Source: Hymenopellis radicata
Lineage: Eukaryota; Basidiomycota; Agaricomycetes; Agaricales; Physalacriaceae
Assembly: GCA_015501595.1 (NCBI GenBank)
Contig: JADNRX010000009.1
Span: forward strand, 124,001-188,000
DNA: 64,000 nt
Reading direction: 5' to 3'
Position numbers and translations under genes: made by a program. Every line of letters begins with the position of its first letter. The first letter of the stretch is position 1. Shown here in pieces: positions 58,313 through 64,000 of the stretch. The notes under the pieces are model-generated. The model ran no database searches and had not been told where the DNA came from. It saw only the letters and a list, made by a program, of their open reading frames with translations.

Positions 58313-60878
58313 TCACTGCCCAACCGACTTCTCCTCATCCGTAACAGCATTAATGCTAACCGAAGCGATCTCGCCCTTCTCCTTGTATCCCATAGTAGCG
58401 ACCTCTGGGTGAAGACTGGTCTCCAACGGTTTGCCGTCGAACAGTTGTCCAATTCTACAGATACCAACGTCAGGAGAGTGGGCAGGAGAAAAGAATCAAC
58501 GTACTCCTCCAAAGTGTGTCCCCTTGTCTCGACAATGAAGACGTACAAGCAGATGCCGGTGACCACCAAGATGCAGGTGCTACATTCCTCATCAGTCGAG
58601 TCGAAAAAGAGAGCAAAAGAACTGACTAGAAAAGATACCACTTCCACCCAATCTGTTCCACTACACACACAAAAACATCAGCCATTAAAACGCCACCGAT
58701 CCAAACCAACTTGCAACTCACTCGCCACCGGATTCGTATACGAACTAAACACGCTCAAACACTTTGCCGTGATCATCCAAATCATCATGCCCTTGCCCCG
58801 CATCGAATAATGCAGCACCTCCGCGGGATAACTAAAGAATATACTTCCACAAGACACAAAGAATGCCCCGTTGTAGAGCCACACGAACGCCACCGCGGCG
58901 ATGCCCGCGCCCTTGTTCCCGGTCTTGGTGTACATGGCCGTGCACGCGGTGAGCCCGATGTTCGCGAGGAGCACGGCGAGCCACGTCCCGAGAAGCTGGG
59001 GGCGCCGGTTGACGCGCTGCGTGAGCCAGAGGCCGAACATCGCCATGACGAAGGTGAACGAGGTCAAGCCGGCGTTTATGCCCGTCGAGGTTACGGTGTC
59101 CGTTATACCGACCAGGCTGAGAACTAGACTAGGTAAGGAACTTGCGCGCGATCCAGACGGGAAGATATACATACTTTGGGTGTAATCTAAATAAACTCAT
59201 TAGAACGCAAGCCCAGATTCCGAGTGAAGGTGGCACTCACAATAACTGATAATAGCCGTTCCGCTCAAGTTCTGACATATAGCGATGAGGATAACTAGAC
59301 CGTCCAACATCAGGCTCCATCATATAGTTCCTTAGAGAAGAGCACAACGTACCACAACCCAGCCGATGCCGACTGCTCCTCGACGAAAAGATAACCTTCC
59401 ACGAATCCTGCTTCGTCTCCGTCTCCATCCTAATCGCCGCCTGCACTTCCGCGTACTCAAACGCCGCGAGCTCGTCGTCCTCGGCGCCGTTCGCGTGATA
59501 CTTGGTGAAAAACGCTTTTGCTTCGCTGTCACGGCCTTTCTTAACTACGAGGACGTCAGGCGTACAGCGGAGACGGATGAGATTGACTTACTCAACCACC
59601 TTGGCGACTCTGGGACGTATGTGATGAGGAAGATCATGACCAGTGCTGGGCCGATGTGGATCTATAGCACGCATTGGTGATTTGGACGGACTAGGCCTGG
59701 ACGATCAAACGTACGAGGTAGGGTATTCCTTGGGTGGAGGCGAGGTCAGTCGATCGAAACGCAGACACGAATGGAAAGCGCACTCCAGCTCCAGTTATTT
59801 GTGAGATAACTGCTTCCCTGCAGAGGAATTAATACCATAGTGGTCCAATGAAGTGCTGATACGCACAAAGTTCACCCTGCATAGAAAACAGTTAGTTGTA
59901 TGTCTTGAATGAGTAGGCTTTCGAGACTAACCAGGCTGCAGTGAAGTTACCACAAATCTACGCGAACACCACGTCAATGAAAGGCAACACATTTAATTAA
60001 ATCACCTACGAAAGCAACATCAAAGAATCCCGCCATCCACGTTCGATGCTTCGGGTGCGGGAGCTCTTGGAGCCTAACCAAAGGTCAGTCCAACGATGAA
60101 ACGAAAGCAAGCAGCGTACATTATGGGCGAACACATCACCGCGAACGCAAGCCCGGATCCAATCTGCTCGTAATTAGAACACGGGTTAGTACTACGACGC
60201 GGTAATGAACGGCGTACAATGATTCGCGAAACCATGAACATGGCGTAGCCATCTGTACCACCGGCGCCGGTGGCGCAACCAATAGCGGTTCCGACCAAGT
60301 TGGTGACGGAGGAATACCTGACAGTCTCGCATTAACACGCGGAGATGGTGGAGTTCATGGCGCGGACATACCGTATACACCACTTTCTGCCCCACTTGTC
60401 CGCGATCAAGGCAGCGAACGGCGCCGTGACCACTACAATTATTAGAAAGACTCCGCTTTCAGGGGAAAGAAATACATACTTCCGGTCAGATACGTAGCGG
60501 CGTTCAAAAGACCAATCTTACTGGAGTCGGGGTTCCCCATTGCTTTCACCAAAGTTAGCAGCCAGCCTTCAAAATCAAATGAAAAAGACACACTAGTCTT
60601 CCAAGCAGACATGGCTTGAAAACCGCTAACCAGAACCGCATCGTAGCCATTGAGAAACTGGGCGAGGAAGATGCAGCAGAGCAGGAGGTTCAGACGGAAG
60701 AGTCCTAAGTAGTCATATTAGAATCGCGTTACCAACGTGGGGGGGTTGACCAACCGTCGTTCTTCCACCAAGGCTACGCGCAGTTAGCTTTTGGAGAAAA
60801 GGGAACAAAAGACGGCGAACGCACCAAATGCGAGTCCTTGTTCGGGATGCTCCTGAACGCTTCGTGTCCAGACAACAT
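58313..60878 (-). CDS. MFS sugar-type transporter
   Basis: Start at 60878 (MLSGHEAFRSIPNKDSHL); a short exon PWWKNDG is joined through two introns to GLFRLNLLLCCIFLAQFLNG (TM1) and YDAVLVSGFQAM. Then APFAALIADKWGRKW (loop 2-3 motif), NLVGTAIGCATGAGG, VSRIIIGSGLAF, LQELPHPKHRTWMAGFF, YVPESPRWLLSKGRDSEAK (PESPRWL signature), AISYYYTQ-type TM7, MAMFGLWLTQRVNRRPQLLG, TWLAVLLANIGLTACTAMYT, VAFVWLYNGAFFVSCGSIFF, SYPAEVLHYSMRGKGMM and VFIVETRGHTLEEIGQLFDG; stop TGA 58313-58315. Twelve TM segments and SP-family signatures fit lactose-permease/quinate-type transporters; substrate unknown. Divergent from the CmcJ-family gene. Confidence 0.9.
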
Positions 60879-61316
60879 GGTGAGGTCTCGACGAAGGGGG
60901 GAGAGAAGGGACAGCCGCAGGCACGAGAGAAGCCTGTATTATCTGCAAAAACCTTATCAGGACTATCACTCCAGCGATAAGTAAGTAGAATTTGCCGCTG
61001 ATATGCCTTTTGGACGCGCTTGGACGTGTCAAAATCGCAAAGAGATATTCGCGGGCGTCGTAAAGGGCTATATGACGCGCGTACTGAAGTGGTTGGCGTA
61101 CATGGAGCGCTGAACACACAAGGGCATCGTTACGTTCAAGTTGTTGACTTGAAGAACAAGTGCCGACCAGTCCGGGCCGGTCCAATTGGAGTTTACCATT
61201 TTCCAATATGGCCTCCTTATCTTCTTTCTTCCAATCATGTTATCACTCGGCCGAGAACAATAATAATACCTCTTTTGTTTTTTTGCGTTCTGCAATATCC
61301 ACCCCTCCCTCCCTCC
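60879..61316. promoter_or_regulatory. Divergent intergenic region
   Basis: 438 bp between the transporter start (minus) and the CmcJ-family start (plus), with a T/C-rich stretch just before the plus-strand ATG. No specific site identified. Confidence 0.4.
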
Positions 61317-62454
61317 ATGGCTGACCTCCGCGCCGATCTCAACTTTGCGTGTGCTTCTGGTTTCCTTTTCCCGTTTGTCACGAGAATCGACAATGGCGAG
61401 CCTCTGCAGCTCAAGGCCCACAAGGTCCCGATATATGATCTGCGCAAGGAGGAAAGGCGTCCAGAGCTCGACGTGGAGGGCTTTACGTGGACGTCGCTCC
61501 CCTTTGATGGTTTAGATGGGGAGGAAGGATGGGAAGAGCGGTACGCGAAGGAGACTTGCGAGTATGTTTCTCGTCGACACAGGGATGATGACTGACTGCC
61601 CAGATGGCTGAAGGACTTTGCAGGCGCGAAAGCGTGCGTGCCAATCAATACCCAAATCCGGTTGGTTTTCCTCTGCTCTGAAAACCATGTATGTCCGAGT
61701 CTGATTCCGTAGACGACGAACATGTGATGGGCAGATGAACGCGAATTACGAGGAGGAGACCGCGCAGAAGGTACTCGGGATGCAGCCTGTGCCCGCTGTG
61801 CACGTCGATATTAACAGGGAGCGCGCATCTGCCCGCGTCTTGACTGCCTTTGGCCCTGAATCGGGTTACTCGACCTCGCAGCGTGTTGCTATCATGCAAG
61901 TCCTCCGATGGTCATCTACAAAGTTAGACTGAATCGCCGTTCCAGAAACGTATGGAGACCGCTGAAAGGCCCTGTAATGGATGCGCCGCTCGCAGTCTGT
62001 GATGCGCGTACGCTGGAACCTGCAGATATGGATCGAACTACGGACAAAGTGAGTAATGTTGTTCGTTACTCACCTGAAAGTATAACCCGCCCAATGCTGC
62101 GTTTAGTATGGAGGAGGATATTTCATCCAGTATAACCCCGCCATGAAGTGGACATACATCCGTGACCAGATGCCAGACGAGATATTGATCTTCCGCCAAT
62201 ATGATAGCAGTGCGTAGTGTTCCTTCTTCGTCTGTCGCCGAGTCATTCCTCTGAGTCCACTGTGTGATGCTGCAGCACTGCAGCCGAAAACTGGCGATGC
62301 GGCGTGTGTCGCGCATACAGCTTGTAAGTCTGTTCCGATTCGACTTTTGACTGGTTTACTAAAATTCGCCGTCTTGGTAGTCATCGATGAGGAAAGGAAG
62401 GACATGGGTATCCCAAGGCAAAGTATCGAACTTCGATGCGCACTAGTGTACTGA
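61317..62454 (+). CDS. CmcJ/NvfI-family oxidoreductase (asaB hydroxylase-like)
   Basis: ATG at 61317: MADLRADLNFACASGFLFPF, KAHKVPIYDLRKEERRPELD, GFTWTSLPFDGLDGEEGWEE, QVLGMQ-like KVLGMQPVPAVHVDINRERA and YSTSQRVAII joined across a GC-AG intron (61896-61945) to NVWRPLKGPVMDAPLAVCDA, RTLEPADMDRTTDKYGGGYF, NPAMKWTYIRDQMPDEILIF, RQYDS, CVAHTAFIDEERKDMGIPRQ and SIELRCALVY; stop TGA 62452-62454. NVWRP.KGPV.D.PLAVCDAR, W.Y..D..PDE and HTAF.D....PR.SIE are diagnostic of the CmcJ/NvfI family (Fe/2-oxoglutarate oxygenases such as NvfI, asaB and GA4-desaturase-like proteins). Members act in fungal secondary metabolism. Candidate metal ligands include His in HTAF and VHVD. Confidence 0.88.
61896..61945 (+). 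other. GC-AG intron
   Basis: Donor GCAAGT, acceptor CCAG, 50 nt. It restores RVAII plus NVWRPLKGPV in frame; no GT donor in the area has the right phase. A branch-like CTGAAT lies about 17 nt before the acceptor. Confidence 0.8.
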
Positions 62455-62554
62455 GAGGAATAGTAACGAGTATGGCCTTCAAATCGGGAACAACGACATC
62501 TACGGTTCATTGCAACTTGAAGCACTATCTAGCACTGTGTTATATGAGCTCATA

Positions 62555-62794
62555 TTAGTGTGCAGCAAGCTCTAAACATACGATAGCCTCCTCTGCATTA
62601 AGCTTTCGTGGCCGTCCTCTCAGCTCAACTTCTGGTGCTGGTGTTGCAGAGCGGCCAGTCTCCCGAAACGTCTTGAAAATCCGTCGAACACTAACTCCGG
62701 TGTAGAAGGCAGTATCTGTAGGGCTGTGGTTATCTGCAGCGAGACGTATGACTGTGTCCGCAAGAGCTTCGAAGATTTTCACGCCCGGCGCCAT
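62555..62794 (-). pseudogene. N-terminal (HTH) remnant of a Tc1/IS630-type transposase
   Basis: MAPGVKIFEALADTVIRLAA, FYTGVSVRRIFKTFRETGRS and ELRGRPRKLNAEEAIVCLEL. A homeodomain-like helix-turn-helix followed by a GRPRKL.. linker is what precedes the DDE/D domain in basidiomycete Tc1/mariner-like transposases. The catalytic DDE domain is absent: the frame ends after 80 codons. Confidence 0.65.
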
Positions 62795-62858
62795 GGTGGT
62801 TCGAGTGCAAGAGGAGTCCCGATCATGCTATGATCGGTAGCCCGTACTTCATCGACGG

Positions 62859-63244
62859 AGGCCCCGGGAAGCTCCCCTAGACCGCCAGCGATTTTTGGGT
62901 TTTTGAGGGCCCAAATCAACCTAATCTCAGGCGAAAATTTGGGTTTTCCGGGGGATTTTGACTCAACGTTTGGCGAACATTTGGGTTTTTGGACCGTCTT
63001 GGTTAACAATTTTTGCCGGGGATCGAAAATGTAGCAACAGGTCCTGTTCAGAGGTACAATCAGTAAGTCTACATTAAAATAGCTTACAGCAGTCTAGAAA
63101 AGGCAGAGAAACCGGCCACTGGTTGGTGTGGCGCTCAAAAAGATGTAACATGCATCACGTGAGGTGACATTTGAGCAGTTTTAGGACGCCGCTGAATTGG
63201 GTTTTTGAGGGAATATCGGTCTCTAGGGGAGCTTTCCGGGCCCT
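62859..63244. mobile_element. 386-bp MITE with TIRs and target-site duplication
   Basis: Terminal inverted repeats of 22 bp match at 20 positions: the left end at 62859-62880 and the reverse complement of the right end at 63223-63244, both containing AGCTCCCCTAG. ATCGACGG lies directly outside both ends (62851-62858 and 63245-63252), extendable to ATCGACGGA, an 8-9 bp duplication fitting hAT or Mutator-type elements. Inside, TTTGGGTTTT occurs at least four times near the ends. No coding frame, so it is non-autonomous. Confidence 0.85.
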
Positions 63245-63253
63245 ATCGACGGA

Positions 63254-64000
63254 TTGCATTACCGCGTGATAAGTGTTCGCTCTGAAACTTTGTAGACCTC
63301 ATTTATTCATTTATTCATGTATTCAGATATTTTCGAGTACCAATTGGCAACATTGGCAAGAAAATACAAATGTTATACACTACATATGGCACTGCCTGCA
63401 CGACATGGATCCGGTTCAGAGTATAATATGAGAACACCTACTCGTGCACTCAAACGGACAATTTTCTCATATTCTACGCTAAAAACCGAGTCATAACACG
63501 TGAGGAACGATATGGAAATGTGGGCTAGAACACGAAATATAATTCGGACACAAAATCGCGCACAATCACTGTGTGACCGAAAAAGCCAGGTGCACCAGGT
63601 TTATTGTAAACGGCTACTGCGTATATCTAGCATCTAGGCGGCAGTCTTATACTTAGAGTTGGCCTTAGTTGATTGTCGTTGCCGACACGCGAGAAAAGTC
63701 TATCAGTAGCGCCACAAATCACATGTTATGTTGTACTTCTCTTCTTGCCACCATGTACTACTATGATGTAGACATGTGGCAAGCAGAGTAATCTCTTCTA
63801 GCTACTTGGTCAATGATGTCGGGCTCGAGTTCTTATTGTTACTACTTACCTGGGAATTTTCACGCGCAGTGCATGATGCTAGATCTCACGCCTCAACTTG
63901 CGCTGTACAATGTCCTGTTTCCTGGATCACGTCGTGTTCACCAAAAGACTCACTCTCTCTGCGCTGAAGCTATCTCTGGATCATGTTTCCTCCAGTAGGA
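63254..64000. other. Gene-poor right edge
   Basis: AT-richer, with short repeats such as TTTATTCATTTATTCAT near 63301. No supported gene. Confidence 0.4.

Overview
This window is nuclear DNA from a filamentous basidiomycete, most likely an Agaricomycete; a polypore-type wood-decay fungus is my guess, not something I can prove. The evidence is that nearly every gene is cut by 50-60 nt GT..AG introns with CTRAY-like branch points, that each gene has its own promoter and none sit in operons, and that the families present (fungal protein-kinase-like, F-box-like, MYND finger, NCS1 permease, P450, chromodomain-HMUDK, lineage-specific membrane proteins) are typical of Agaricomycetes. Exon joins below were worked out by hand from reading frames and splice signals, so internal coordinates are approximate unless stated.

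Layout. 0-1 kb: 3'-truncated protein-kinase-like gene. 2.2-2.6 kb: broken, intron-containing inverted copy of part of an oxidase gene that lies intact at 56.5-58.1 kb. 2.9-6.4 kb: conserved hypothetical protein divergent from an ACOT9-type mitochondrial acyl-CoA thioesterase. 6.7-8.7 kb: MYND protein between two related direct repeats, then a carboxylesterase tail fragment. 8.8-10.8 kb: poorly supported gene followed by repeat-rich DNA. 10.8-22.2 kb: two NCS1 permease genes and a third, broken inverted promoter-plus-5' copy, interleaved with a second MYND protein and a mitochondrial PPR-like protein. 22.4-24.7 kb: tandem F-box-like paralogues. 25.2-27.4 kb: DUF89/ARMT1-like phosphatase. 28.6-33.4 kb: two convergent paralogous polytopic membrane proteins. 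35.2-37.4 kb: cytochrome P450 with a 30-nt microexon. 38.1-38.8 kb: possible TIR element. 39.3-41.6 kb: ER Hsp70 BiP/Kar2 ending in HDEL. 43.8-45.6 kb: small hypothetical divergent from NatC catalytic subunit Naa30. 46-48 kb: hypothetical. 48.4-50.0 kb: chromodomain protein with a helical domain of the 5-hmdU DNA kinase / aGPT-PPlase type. 51-53.3 kb: single-pass membrane protein.

53.5-62.5 kb is a run of small-molecule enzymes: alpha/beta hydrolase (with an apparent frameshift), ACMSD-like amidohydrolase, FMN-dependent 2-hydroxyacid oxidase, MFS sugar-type transporter and a CmcJ/NvfI-family oxidoreductase. Two pairs are divergently transcribed from short shared promoters, so this could be a catabolic or secondary-metabolite cluster; that is inference. 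62.5-64 kb holds a transposase N-terminal remnant and a 386-bp MITE with clear TIRs and an 8-9 bp target duplication.

The strongest candidates for something new are the HMUDK-chromodomain protein, the 53.5-62.5 kb metabolic neighbourhood, and the two inverted, intron-retaining gene-fragment duplications.
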